NCBI GenBank assembly: GCA_021401465.1
Contig: JADDMT010000015.1
Span: 124,001-188,000 of the forward strand
DNA length: 64,000 nucleotides
Origin: Teratosphaeria epicoccoides
Lineage: Eukaryota; Ascomycota; Dothideomycetes; Mycosphaerellales; Teratosphaeriaceae
Direction: 5' to 3'
In this document: in pieces, positions 43,645 to 56,304 of the stretch
Numbering within the stretch: the first letter of the stretch is position 1
Layout: every line of letters begins with the position of its first letter
Notes under the pieces: generated by a model
Seen by the model: the letters and a program-made list of their open reading frames with translations, nothing else
Database searches by the model: none
Told to the model about the DNA's origin: nothing
Position numbers and translations under genes: made by a program

Positions 43645-45141
43645 ATGGCTTATATGCTATAGAGTAAGTTCGACGCTACTCGCTCTGCCCGCGATTGTCG
43701 CTTATGTTAACGATGCCTCGACAACCTTAGTAGCTAAGCTGCACACATTTCTCCTCCGCGTGTTAGTAAGGCGTCCCCTACCCGCGAGGTATGCGTGACT
43801 TATACTAACCGAAGCGTAGCTAAGATCTACGTCAGCGGATTTAATGAGGGTAGTATCTACTATAATTATGTTAACTGTAATAGCAAGCATCAAAAATGCT
43901 AAGACCTCCCTAAAGAGGTGTATAGCAAGTACAACTAGCTCTGCTATAACATCGATGACTTCTAGAGTACGCGTAACAAGGGGATTACTAAAGGCACTCT
44001 GACTATAAACAGGCTACAGGCTAAGTACCGCAAGGCACTCGCCTACCTGCTTGGCGCCCTCTCGTGCTTTACTGTAACTACTAACTGTTCTTATGGCAGT
44101 GTTCGCTTCGACTCTCTGCTAACAGGCGAAAACGTTTATCTAGGTCTAATTGCAGACTTAGTCTAGAAGATCTTAAAGGTGCTAACCGTTAGGGTCGAGA
44201 CCTTCGCTATAGTACGCATATAGTGCAGGTACCCTCTAAGTATAAATGCTGACTTTCTCCGCTAGGCTAACGTTAGCGTCGAGAAATATCCGACTAGCTG
44301 TTAGCATTAGCAACTTAGGGCCCTTACCTCTATTAACAATGACTTTAAGACGCGGATGATCCGTAAGAAGGTTATTAAGCAATTTACCACTCCCGCCACT
44401 AAGGCTACGCCCTAGCGCCGTACTAAGAGACAGCCTGCCTCTAAGCCGGTCCTAAGGACTAAGCCGTAAGTTACTTACTCGAATCCTGTCGCGTGCGTAC
44501 AGCTAACACATTGTAGCGCTGCCGCCTACGCCGCCTCGATGCTACTGTCTAAGAAGAAGAAGAAGGCTAGGGCCAAAATTAAGGTTAGCGACGAGGAAGC
44601 CGAACCTTCCCCGCTTGCGACTGACACTACGTCTGTCAAGACGCTAAGGCACAAGCCTCTAGGCTAGATCTTTGAGGATAAGGAGGATGACGACGTCTAG
44701 GATACCTTCGGTCCTAACGTGATCCCTTCGCGCCGTAGTGTCACTACACTAGTTACGCCTAAGGGGGACACCGAGTCTAATGATATAGTCGACACTCGTG
44801 TCAAGAAGCGCAAGATGATCTCGAGGGCCGAGCGCGACAGCCGCAAGCGCGCTCGAGTCTCTTTGCCTTCTAATGCTAAGGATGAGGTAGTCGTCACAAC
44901 TAGGCGTAGTAAGGATGTCGCTAGCTCTCTAGCTACTATAGGCTCTAAAGACAAGCTCCCTCGCAACCTACTAAAGAAGAAGATACTAGCCTCTCTTCGT
45001 AGCGTTACTACCCCTGTTACTCATAGTCGCTTCGGGGTGTTTAGTAGACCCCGTGCAAGTAGGTAGTCCCTAGCGGACCATAACAAGAGAGACTCTTCTG
45101 CTTCGGCTTTAGTCAGGAAGCCCCTAACTAGTAGTCGTTAA
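43645..45141 (+). pseudogene. Gypsy-2 antisense accessory ORF, copy A
   Basis: The frame runs 499 codons from ATG 43645 to TAA 45139-45141, antisense to and tail-to-tail with pol (which ends at 45282). RIP-type TAG codons interrupt it. The N-terminus (MAYML-stop-SKFDATRSARDC) leads to a Cys-rich zone: DCRLC, RCLDNL, EVCVTYTNRSVAKIY, VNCNSKHQKC-stop-DLPKEVY and LCYNIDDF. This pattern suits a fungal-type zinc-binding module. A middle block TRNKGITKGTLTINRLQAKY and LAYLLGALSCFT follows. The C-terminal 200 residues are highly basic (LLSKKKKKARAKIKVSDEEA, DTRVKKRKMISRAERDSRKR, RNLLKKKILASLRS) and look nuclear. I recognise no named family. Probably a nucleic-acid-binding accessory protein; not functional in this copy. 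Confidence 0.7.
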
Positions 45142-45281
45142 GCATTAGCTACGAAGCTAATCTAAGCATGTCTCTTGTTCTCCTTAGGTTTATTCTAGGT
45201 GTGCCTTTAGGCATCAATGATGTATGAGTAGGGCGTTTGCTTCTTGTTGTTACTCCGCGTGTTATGTGCTACATACACGTA

Positions 45282-48200
45282 TTAAGAATTCTGCTCCGAA
45301 ACCCTTATCTTCCTACGAATCGACCTTCTTAAGCCCTACTTACGCCTCCTCCGCTCTTCGAATTCACGAATAGCTTCTAGAGTGTTCTTGTAGTCTTCGG
45401 CCGGAACCTATTGTGTGTACTTAGGTAGGTATCCTTTCTACTTTACTAGATAGTACGTTGCGCCCTTACGCCGCATACTATCCTTAATACCCTCGACTTC
45501 CTACTCTTCGTTCTCTTCTGCTACTAGCATTAGGTCCGCGGGCTCTTCGCCCTTACGCTGTACCTATAGTTCGAGTAGAGATACGTAGAAGATGTCATGT
45601 ACACAATATGACAATAGTAACAATAGCTAGTACGCCTGCGAGCCTATCGCGTCGCGTATCCGGAAGGGTCCGACGAACCTTGGCGTCATCTTCTTGCTTA
45701 GCAGTTTCAGCTTAAGATTCTTCGTTAACAGTAACACCTTCGTACTAACTATGTACTACATCGGTTTAGCATAGGCGTTATTATGTTTAATCTAGGATTC
45801 TAAGGCCTTTTTCTAGTGTTCTATTAGCACCGAATGTACCTCGCGCATACGCCGCGCTAATTCCGTGGCGGCTAGCACCCTCTCCTTAGAAGACTCGTCC
45901 TGAGGCAGTTCTAGGTATATTTCCGGATTAAAGCTATAAAGAATCTAAAATGGCGACATGCGCATAGTAGCATGCATACTATTATTAACTGCAAATTCCG
46001 CCATAGGAATTGCGTCGGCCTAGGCATCCTGGTTCTTAGCATAGTAGCACTAAAGGTACTACTTAAGAGTCTAGTTCATATGTTTAGTCTGACTATTAGT
46101 CTATAGATAGAATGCTATACTTAGGTAGTGCTTAACACGCGCCTTAAACACAAATTCTTGCTAGTATTTACTAGTAAAGACAGAACCTCGATCCGATAGG
46201 ATACTTTAGGGGACACTAAAGTGCTATATGACTTCGTCGCGAAGTAGTCGCGCAAGCTCGCCGCTTGTGCACTTTTTCGTACATAGGATGAAGACATTCA
46301 TCTTCGAGTATTAGTCGACTACTACAAGGACAGTATTAACCACATCGCCTTTCTACTTTGCTAGCGGCAAATCGGTAATGAAATCTATGGCCAAGTCTTG
46401 CTATACTCTCTCTAGTAGTAGGAGCGCCTAAGCATCGCCGTAGGGGTAATGGCGCCGAGATTTGCTATCCTGGCACGTCTAGCAGGATTTGACATAGTCA
46501 GAGACATCCTGTTCTAGCGTAGGCTACTAGTATTTGCGTCCGAGAAGTGCGTTTGTCTTCTCTACGCTAAAATGGCCTATGAGTTTATCGTCATGATGAA
46601 TACGGAGGAGCTACAAACAGAGTACGCGGTTAGCGGGTACGTAGAGCCTATTATTAAAGTACTACAAGTTGCCTGACTTGGTCTAGTACTTCGGACCGCC
46701 TGTAGTGTCCTAGAGGGCTACACTCTTATTAATTAACTCTAGTTCTCGCTCTTGCAACTGCTGAATAAGTCTCGAGACTTCTTTAAAGGGTTCTTTAGAC
46801 ATCGCATGCTTACCGCATGTAAGCTAGTTAACTACCGCACGGATCGAGCTAGACATAGTCGCCATAACTGCTAGATAGGAGGGTTCGTCACTAGCGGAGG
46901 CTGTGAGGCCCCATTAGACCTGCAGTCGACCTACAAGAGGAGCTAACGACAGATCGCTGCCCTAAAGTACAAGCTTCGTTTGCAGCGTAGGGAGAAGCTA
47001 TTAGTTACCCTCCTCCCTAGTGTTGTAGTCCGGTTGTCGCGAAGGGCCGTTAGCTAGATTCGTCTTTCTAGAACGGAACTAGATAACGAAGTCAAAGCTA
47101 GCGAGGAAAGTCGCCTACCTTGCTTGCCGACTACTTAGCTACTTTACGCCCATGAAGCCGCGAAGGTTGTTATAGTTAGTAAGCACCTTAATAGGGTACG
47201 ATACGCCTTTAAGGTAGTGTCGGTACTCCTTGAAGCCGTCAACAATAGCTAAAAGCTCTTAGTCGTGAGTCTTATAGTTAAGCTTAGCGCCCTGTATCTT
47301 CCGCGACTAGAAGGCAATTAGGTACTATCGCGTACTGCCTTCATACGACTAGAGCTGCGATATAATTACAGCTATTACGAATTTTGAAGCATTAGTCTCT
47401 ATCCGGATCTTCGTAGCGGGGTCAAAGTGCTAAAGTATAGGCGTAGTTTGAAAAGCTGCTTTAAGTTTAGAGAAAGCCTTACTCTAAGCCTCCTCCTAAG
47501 GCACTATCCCTAGCTTTTTTCCTTGAATTGCGCCCTTTGCGAGGGCCGTGAGGGGAGCCACAATCTTCGAGTAGGACTATATGAATCTGCGGTAGAAGTT
47601 AGTAAATCCTAGGAACACCTACACTTCTTAGAGGGTAGTTAGCTATAGCTACTCCGCGATTGCGGACGCCCTTCAGTCATCTATGATGACTCCTTCTATG
47701 GAGACGATGTATCCAAGAAACTTAATCCTATCCGTTAGGAATGAGCACTTCTTTAGGTTCGTGTATAGAGCAAACTTGCGGAGCTATTTAAGTACTATCC
47801 TTAGGTGCTAAATATGCTCTTCCTTCGAGTTAGAGTAGACTAGTATATCGTCCAAATATACTACGTAGCAGGTGTTAACGAGGCCGGCTAGGGCCTAGTT
47901 GATATACGCTTAGAACGTTGCTAGTACGTTAGTCAAGCTAAATGGCATCACTGTATACTCGAAGTGTCTATACTACGTTCAGAATGTAGTCTTCTACTTG
48001 TCGCCCTTTCGGATTAGTATCTAGTAGTAGGCGTCCTTCAAGTCAATAGACGAGAAGATAGCAGCGCGACTAAGGCGGTCAAGCGTCTCGCTAATAAGTA
48101 GTAGGGGGCAGCGGTTTTTCTAGGTTACCGCGTTAAGGCCCCTATAGTTAACGCATAGGCGGAGCGTATTATCCTTCTTCAGGACGAACATAACTAACGC

Positions 48201-50246
48201 TCTAGCCTCGCTGTTGCTTCGTCGGATCCATGCGTTCCTTTGCGCCTTGTAGAGGTAGTCTCGAAGTGTTTCGAGCTACGATTCCGACATAGGGTACAGA
48301 GGTTGATGCGGAGGATTATAACCCTCCTTTAGGTTAATCGCATGTTCCGTGTCTAGGGCCTAGGCATAGGCCGCAGCCTCTGCGTCGAAAATATCGGCGT
48401 ATTCCTCTAACTCAGGTAGAAGGGTAACGTCTTCCTTGACGTTCTATATGTAGACCGCATACACGCATTAGACCTTCTTTATGTCCTTGTAGAAGCTGTG
48501 TGCGTCATGCATCCGCACCGCAGGAACTTTGCCTATAGAGCTGTAGAACTAGTTGTTAGTAGCTCCATTAACAACGACTCCCTGCTTGTGGCGCTAAGGG
48601 CGGCCGAGCAGGAGCTCCTTATCAGGAATGTCTTTAGCGTAGAAGACTTTGTTAGTCTTACGCACTTCTCCTGAGGAGTCCGCGAGTTAGAGGCGCACGT
48701 TGTACATGCCTCGAGCCGCTACGCCTTCGCCCTAAAAGGACTTCATGGTAGGCAGCAGGGCTCCTAGGATCGGCTTTAAACCGAGCCGTACGACTACCCT
48801 CTAGGGTATCACGTTAACCTCCGCAAGGTCATCTAACATATAGTCTACTAGCTTAAGCGAGCCATTAACTCGGACCGCACCGGATAGGCGCCAGGCAGGC
48901 CACGAGTCTACACTATTAGTAACAGACAGCTTAGATACCCGTAGTAGCCATTCGGTTGTCTTAGGCTTGTCCTTCTTTCGCCCCCCCTCTAGGGAGGTTT
49001 CGGACACCTTGCTTACCTTCTTCCTATTACTTCGTTTAGGATAGCGAGCCGCCTAGTAGTCCCTCGCTCCACAGATGTAGCAGCTACTCGGAGGCTTCTC
49101 GCTACCGTCTTTTAGCTCGGAGGGCTTGCTCCTCTAGAATAAACTACCGCGTTAGGCGTGACCCCTAGGGCGCTTGTAATAGCGGCCCTTTAGTAGGTTC
49201 TTAGGGCTTAGACGCTTATTGTCCTTGCTGCCCGATTTTCCATTTCGCTTCAAGGTAATCTCCATACGTGTCGCAAGGGACACAAGGTCTTGCCGAGTTG
49301 TCGGAAGTTCATGAAAAGTCATGATCGTATTCTGAAGATTGTCATCAAGTTTGACGAGCAAGTGCTGCATGCGTTACGTCTCGGTATAGGGTAGCATCTG
49401 TCTCTCGAGCGTAGCGAGGTAGGTAGCGAAGCTAGAGGTTATTTGTCCCTTCCTCTGCTTAGCCCTCTCGTACTCGACAGACACAGTAAGGGCGCGATTC
49501 CCTAGATCCTCGACCTAGTCGACATAGAACTAGCGAAAGTCCGCCTATGTATACGTTCTGTCATAGACCCGCATAAGGTTATACCGCTCATGCTAATTGT
49601 TACGAGGTTCCTTATCCTCTTCGAGCCACATTACACTAAAGGCGACTCGTTCGCCCTCTATAGAATATCCGCGTAGGTTAAGCATGAAAACTGCCTTACA
49701 CGCCTGCAAGAAAGTTCGAGCCTCCTTTAAGGTGTCTCCCTTAAACGGCTTTAGGTTAAGGGCGTTACGACTACCTCCTAGTTAGCCTACTATGGCCCTA
49801 AATTCAGGCACCTGGTTCGCGGGCACACGCGGAGGGTCTGCGCCTCCTAGTAAGTTGTCTTCGCGGGTCCCTAGCGTGAAATCTCGCTAGATTTCTTCGT
49901 CTGCTAGTTCATTAGTACCGCTTATGGCGACGTCTTCGTCGTCCTTACTGTTGTCGCTACTAGAAGCGATGCGGCTCCGGCTCTAGTTCGCAAGGCGGTT
50001 TGCGACCTAATCGACAATCATGGCTATAAGGGCCGGGTCGATAGTCAGGGTTAGCTGCGGTCCCTATGCAGGGGGTCTATTACCTTGTCTGCCGCGTAAT
50101 TAGCCTCTAGCGGAACCGTCGCTCGATGCAGTGTCGCTCGTAGGGGGTACTTCTACGGGCTAGTTACTTAGGCTAGCTTCGCCATCGCGGGCGCTCGGGA
50201 TAGCGCTCGCTACGCGTTAGTTGCGAGTTTGTAGTGCTCTAGACAT
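45282..50246 (-). pseudogene. Gypsy-2 copy A gag-pol (single fused frame), RIP-degraded
   Basis: 4,965 nt from ATG 50246 to TAA 45282, the same length as in copy B, with no indel. Gag near 49152-49370 reads HLLVKLDDNLQNTIMTFHEL and SLATRMEITLKRNGKSG. A CCHC-like knuckle follows, then a protease region with LVDYMLDDLAEVNVIP (about 48801), reverse transcriptase with the YLDDILVYS motif (about 47850), RNase H, integrase and a terminal chromodomain-like block (YYLVKWKGYLPKYT). Numerous TAG and some TAA stops make it dead. Confidence 0.85.
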
Positions 50247-50295
50247 ATCGTAGTATTCTCTGCTAGACTGTAAAGCAGGGGGGAGAAAGCAGAAC

Positions 50296-50655
50296 TAATA
50301 TAGATGTATATACTATATGATATAGAAATATCTCGTAGTGTGACAGAGTAATCCGACCTTTTAGTAGGTACAAGACAGCGCTGCTTTCTGCTTATCGCAG
50401 AGGTAGCGCTAAGGGTGCTTATAACCCCTAACGCTCCTTAATTAGGGAAAGCATGTCCGAGCCTAACCCTACAGGGGTACCGTAGGGTTAGCGACGTAGG
50501 GGCGTCCTACGTCGACAACTAATCCCTCTCGGACGACATACAAGCTAACGTATGTATGAAGGACCCCCTTGCTATATGTAGTAGGGTCACTGCATGCTAA
50601 GGGTAGGCATTAGAACCCATGCAGTTCTAATAGCCCCCTAGTATTAACCGTATCA
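50296..50655 (-). repeat. Gypsy-2 copy A 5' LTR
   Basis: 360 bp, from TAATATAGATGTATATACTA to TAACCGTATCA as read on the plus strand. The gag ATG lies 50 bp inside the element, the same distance as in copy B. Confidence 0.9.
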
Positions 50656-50790
50656 TATTCTTTATTATGATGTTGTTTAATCTACGATAATCTACGTAGA
50701 GTCGCTAGTCATCTTCCCCCTTAGGCACAAACAGGATTAGATATCTGGCTAGGGACTACGACTCGCGGATGAAGCCTTTCCGGAGGTTGT
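50656..50790 (-). mobile_element. 135-bp Gypsy-1 fragment (second copy, left piece) between two Gypsy-2 copies
   Basis: The reverse complement matches Gypsy-1 37536-37670 (reverse transcriptase start) over its full length without indels. It ends in GAATA next to LTR 50296-50655. The continuation of the same Gypsy-1 copy, again starting GAATA, is at 58960. The fragment is the spacer of the giant inverted pair. Confidence 0.9.
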
Positions 50791-51150
50791 TAATACAGTT
50801 AATACTAGGGGGCCATTAGAACCGCATAGGTTCTAATGCCCGCCCTTAGCATGTAGTGACCCTGCTACACATAGTAAGGGGGTCCTTTGTACATACGTTG
50901 GCTTGTATGTCGTCTAAGTAGGATTAGTTGTCGACGTAGGACGCCCCTACGTCGCTAACCCTACGGTACCCCTACGGGGTTAGGCTTAGACATGCTTTCC
51001 CTAATTAAGGAGCGTCAGGGGTTATAAGCACCCTTAGCGCTACCTCTACGATAAGCAGAAAGCAGCGCTATCTTATACCTACTAAAAGGTCGGATTACTC
51101 TGTCACACTACGAGATATTTCCATATCATATAGCATACACATCTATATTA
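50791..51150 (+). repeat. Gypsy-2 copy B 5' LTR
   Basis: 360 bp from TAATACAGTTAATACTAGGG to CATCTATATTA; terminal TG...CA is mutated to TA...TA. Confidence 0.9.
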
Positions 51151-51199
51151 GTTCTGCTTTCTCCCCCCTACTTTGCAGTCTAGCAGAGAATACTACAAT

Positions 51200-54100
51200 A
51201 TGTCTAGAGTACTACGAACTCGTAACTAACGCGTAGCGAGCGCCATCCCGAGCGCCCGCGATGGCGAAGCTAGCCTAAGTAACTAGCCCGCAGAAGTACC
51301 CCCTACGAGTGACACTACATTAAGCGACGGTTCCGCTAGAGGCTAATTACGCGGCGGACAAGGTAATAGACCCCCCGCATAGGGACCGCAGCTAACTCTG
51401 ACTATCGACCTAGCCCTTGTAGCCATGATTGTCAATTAGGTCGCGAACCGCCTTGCGAACTAGAGCTAGAGCCGCACTACTTCTAGTAGCGACAACGGCG
51501 AGGACGACAAAGACGTCGCTATAAGTAGTACTAATAAACTAGCGGACGAAGAAATCTAGCGAGATTTCACGCTAGGGACCCGCAAAGACAACTTACTAGG
51601 AGGCGTAGACCCTCTACGTGTGCCTGCAAACCTAGTGCCTAAATTTGGGGCCATAGTAGGCTAACTAGGAGGTAGTCGTAACGCACGCAACCTAAAGCCA
51701 TTTAAGGGAGACACCTTAAAGGAGGCTCGAACTTTCTTGCAAGCGTGTAAGGCAGTTTTCGTGCTTAACCTACACGGATATTCTATGGAGGGCGAATAAG
51801 TCGCCTTTAGTGTAATGTAGCTCGAAGAGAATAGGAAACCTCGCAACAATTAGCATGAGCGGTATAACCTTATGCGGGTCTATAACAGAACATATATGTA
51901 GGCGGACTTTCGCTAGTTCTATGTTAACTAGGTCGAGGATCCGGGGAATTGCGCCCTTACTATGTCTGTCGAGTACAAGAAGGCTAAGCAGGGGAAGGGA
52001 CAAACAACCTCTAGCTTCGCTACCTACCTCGCTATACTTAAGGGACAGATGCTACCCTATACTAAGACGCAACACGTACGGCACTTGCTCGTCAAACTTA
52101 ATGATAATCTTCGGAACATAATCATCACTTTTTATGAACTTCTGACAACTTGGCAAGACCTCGTGTCCCTTGCGACACGTATAGAGATTACCTTGAAGCG
52201 AAATGGAAAATCGGGTAGTAAGGACAATAAGCGTCTAAGCCCTAAGGACCTACCGAAGGGCCGCTATTACAAGCGCCCTAGGGCTTACGTCTAACGCGGT
52301 AGTTCATTCTAGAGGAGTAAGCCCTCCGAGCTAAAAGACGGTAGCGAGAAGCCTCCGAGTAGCTGCTACATCTATAGAGCGAGGGACTACTAGGCGGCTC
52401 GCTGTCCTAAACGAAGTGATAGGAAGAAGGTAAGCAAGGTGTCCAAAACCTCCCTAGAGGGGAGGCGAAAGAAGGACAAGCCCGAGACAACCGAATGGCT
52501 GCCGCGGGTATCTAAGCTGTCTATTACTAATAGTGTAGACTTATGGCCTACCTAGCGCCTATCTAGTATAGTCCGAGTTAATAGCTCGCTTAAGCTAGTA
52601 GACTATATGTTAGATGACCTTGCGGAGGTTAACGTGATACCCTAGAGGGTAGTCGTACGGCTCGGTTTAAAGCCGATCCTAGGAGCCCTGCTGCCTACCA
52701 TGAAGTCCTTTTAGGGCGAAGGCGTAGCGGCTTGAGGCGTGTACAACGTGCGCCTCTAACTCGCGGACTCCTCGGGAGAAGTGCGTAAGACTAACAAAGT
52801 CTTCTACGCTAAAGACATTCCTGATAAGGAGCTCCTGCTCGGCCGCCCTTAGCGCCACAAGCAGGGAGTCGTTGTTAATGGAGCTACTAACAACTAGTTC
52901 TACAGCTCTATAGGCGAAGTTCCTGCGGTGCGGATGTATGACGCACACAGCTTCTATAAGGACATAAAGAAGGTCTAATACGTGTATGCGGTCTACATAC
53001 GGAACGTCAAGGAAGACGTTACCCTTCTACCTGAGTTAGAGGAATACGCCGATATTTTCGACGCAGAGGCTGCGGCCTATGCCTAGGCCCTAGACACGGA
53101 ACATGCGATTAACCTAAAGGAGGGTTACAATCCTCCGCATTAACCTCTGTACCCTATGTCGGAATCGTAGCTCGAAACACTTCGAGACTACCTCTACAAG
53201 GCGCAAAGGAACGCATGGATCCGACGAAGCAACAGCGAGGCTAGAGCGTTAGTTATGTTTGTCCTGAAGAAGGATAATACGCTCCGCCTATGCGTTAACT
53301 ATAGGGGCCTTAATGTAGTAACCTAGAAAAACCGCTGCCCCCTACTACTTATTAGCGAGACGCTTGACCGCCTTAGTCGCGCCGCTATCTTCTCGTCTAT
53401 TGACTTGAAGGACGCCTACTACTAGATACTAATCCGAAAGGGCGACAAGTAGAAGACTACATTCCGAACGTAGTATAGACACTTCGAGTATACAGTGATG
53501 CTATTTAGCTTAACTAACGTACTAGTAACATTCTAAGCGTATATCAACTAGGCCCTAGCCAGCCTCGTTAACACCTGCTACGTAGTATATTTAGACGATA
53601 TACTAGTCTACTCTGACTCGAAGGAAGAGCATATTTGGCACCTAAGGATAGTACTCGAATAGCTCCGCAAGTTCGCTCTATACACGAACCTAAAGAAGTG
53701 CTCATTCCTAACGGATAGGATTAAGTTTCTTGGATACATCGTCTCTATAGAAGGAGTCATCATAGATGACTGAAGGGTGTCCGCAATCGCGGAGTAGCTA
53801 TAGCTAACTACCCTCTAAGAAGTGTAGGTGTTCCTAGGATTCACTAACTTCTACCGCAGATTCATATGGTCCTACTCGAAGATTGTGGCTCCCCTCACGG
53901 CCCTCGCAAAGGGCGTAATTCAAGGAAAAAAGCTAGGGATAGTGCCTTAGGAGGAGGCTTAGAGTAAGGCTTTCTCTAAACTTAAAGCAGCTTTTCAAAC
54001 TACGCCTATACTTTAGCACTTTGACCCCGCTACGAAGATCCGGATAGAGACTAATGCTTCAAAATTCGTAATAGCTGTAATTATATCGCAGCTCTAGTCG

Positions 54101-56164
54101 TACAAAGGCAGTACGCGATAGTACCTAATTGCCTTCTAGTCGCGGAAGATGCAGGGCGCTAAGCTTAACTATGAGACTCACGACTAAGAGCTTTTAGCTA
54201 TTGTTGACGGCTTCAAGGAGTACCGACACTACCTTAAAGGCGTAGCGTACCCTATTAAGGTGCTTACTAACTATAACAACCTTCGCGGCTTCATAGGCGT
54301 AAAGTAGCTAAGTAGTCGGCAAGCAAGGTAGGCGACTTTCCTCGCTAGCTTTGACTTCGTTATCTAGCATCGTTCTAGAAAGACGAATCTAGCTGACGGC
54401 CCTTCGCGACAACCAGACTACAACACTAGGGAGGAGGGTAACTAATAGCTTCTCCCTACGCTGCAAACGAAGCTTGTACTTTAGGGCAGCGATCTGTCGT
54501 TAGCTTCTCTTGTAGGTCGACTGCAGGTCTAATGGGGCCTCACAGCCTCCGCTAGTGACGAACCCTCCTATCTAGCAGTTATGGCGACTATGTCTAGCTC
54601 GATCCGTGCGGTAGTTAACTAGCTTACATGTAGTAAGCATGCGATGTCTGAAGAACCCTTTAAAGAAGTCTCGAGACTTATTCAGCAGTTGCAAGAGCGA
54701 GAACTAGAGTTAATTAATAAGAGTGTAGCCCTCTAGGACACTACAGGCGGTCCGAAGTACTAGACCAAGTCAGGCGACTTGTAGTACTTTAACAATAGGC
54801 TCTACGTACCCGCTAACTACATACTCTGTTTGTAGCTCCTCCGTATTCATCATGACAATAAACTCATAGGCCATTTTAGCGTAGAGAAGACAAACGCACT
54901 TCTCGGACGCAAATACTAGTAGCCTACGCTAGAACAGGATGTCTCTGACTATGTCAAATCCTGCTAGACGTGCCAGGATAGCAAATCTCGGCGCCATTAC
55001 CCCTACAGCGATGCTTAGGCGCTCCTACTACTAGAGAGAGTATGGCAAGACTTGGCCATAGATTTCATTACCGATTTGCCGCTAGCAAAGTAGAAAGGCA
55101 ATATAGTTAATACTGTCCTTGTAGTAGTCGACTAATACTCGAAGATGAATGTCTTCATCCTATGTACGAAAAAGTGCATAAGCGGCGAGCTTGCGCGACT
55201 ACTTCGCGACGAAGTCATATAGTACTTTAGTGTCCCCTAAAGTATCCTATTAGATCGAGGTTCTGTCTTTACTAGTAAATACTAGCAAGAATTTGTGTTT
55301 AAGGCGCGTGTTAAGCACCGCCTAAGTATAGCATTCTATCTATAGACTAATGGTCAGACTAAACGTATGAACTAGACTCTTAAGCAGTACCTTTAGTGCT
55401 ACTACGCTAAGAACCAGGATGCCTAGGCCGACGTAATTCCTATGGCGGAATTTGCAGTTAATAACAGCGTGCATGCTACTATACGCATGTCGCTATTTCA
55501 GATTCTTTATGGCTTTAATCCAGAAATACACCTAGAACCGCCTCGGGACGAGTCTTCTGAGGAGAGGGTGCCGGCTGCCGCGGAATTAGCGCGGCGTATG
55601 CGCGAGGTACATTTAGTGCTAATAGAACACTAGAAAAAGGCCTCAGAATCCTAGATTAAACATAATAACGCCCGTGCTAAACCGATGTAGTACGCAGTTA
55701 GTACGAAGGTGTTACTGTTAACGAAGAATCTTAAGCTGAAACTTCTAAGCAAGAAGATAACGCCAAGGTTCGTCGGACCCTTCCGGATACGTAACGCAAT
55801 AGGCTTGCAGGCGTACTAGCTATCGTTACTATCGTCGTATTGTGTGCATGACGTCTTCTACGTATCTCTACTCTAACTATAGGTATAGCGCGAGGGCGAA
55901 GAGCCCGCGGACCCGATGCTAGTAGCAGAAGAGAACGAAGAGTAGGAAGTCGAGGGTATTAAGGACAGTATGCGGCGTAAGGGCGCAACGTACTATCTAG
56001 TAAAGTGGAAAGGATACCTACCTAAGTACACATAATAGGTTCTGGCTAAAGACTGCAAGAACGCTCTAGAAGCTATTCGTGAATTCGAAGAGCGGAGGAG
56101 GCGTAAGCAGGGCTTAAGAAGGTCGATTCGTAGGAAGATAAGGGCTTTAGAGCAGAATTCTTAA
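51200..56164 (+). pseudogene. Gypsy-2 copy B gag-pol, RIP-degraded
   Basis: A single frame of 1,655 codons. Gag: acidic/Ser-rich start, a capsid-type core with NARNLKPFKGDTLKEARTFL and MSVEYKKAKQGKGQ (about 51961), HLLVKLNDNLRNIIITFYEL, and a knuckle CYICRARDY..ARCP in which the His of CCHC is now Tyr. Then protease, and reverse transcriptase with YVVYLDDILVYSDSKEEH at about 53578. RNase H reads FDPATKIRIETNASKFVIAV (about 54020). Integrase has HHDNKLIGHFSVEKTNALLG and the core DLAIDFITDLPLAK and LLDRGSVFTS, then the well-kept MAEFAVNNSVHATIRMSLFQ (55442). The C-terminal chromodomain-like segment is YYLVKWKGYLPKYT...ALEAIREFEERRR. Stops are mainly TAG, fewer TAA. No indels relative to copy A. 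Confidence 0.88.
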
Positions 56165-56304
56165 CACGTGTATGTAGCGCATAACGCGCGGAGTAACAAC
56201 AAGAAGCAAACGCCCTACTTATACATTATTAATGCCTAAAGGCACACCTAGAATAAACCTAAGGAGAACAAGAGACATGCTCAGATTAGCTTCGTAGCTA
56301 ATGC

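Larger units (their letters stand above)
42534..50655 (-). mobile_element. Gypsy-2 copy A: Ty3/Gypsy chromovirus, minus orientation (main part)
   Basis: Together with the 55 bp at 25186-25240, less the 8-bp duplication, the element is 8,169 bp, exactly the length of copy B. 5' LTR 50296-50655; gag-pol 50246-45282 (-); antisense ORF 43645-45141 (+); polypurine-complement CCCCTCCTCCT at 42850-42860; 3' LTR split at 42534-42846 and 25186-25240. Flanks do not match (GCCTC on the left, TATTC on the right), consistent with recombination with copy B. Confidence 0.9.
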
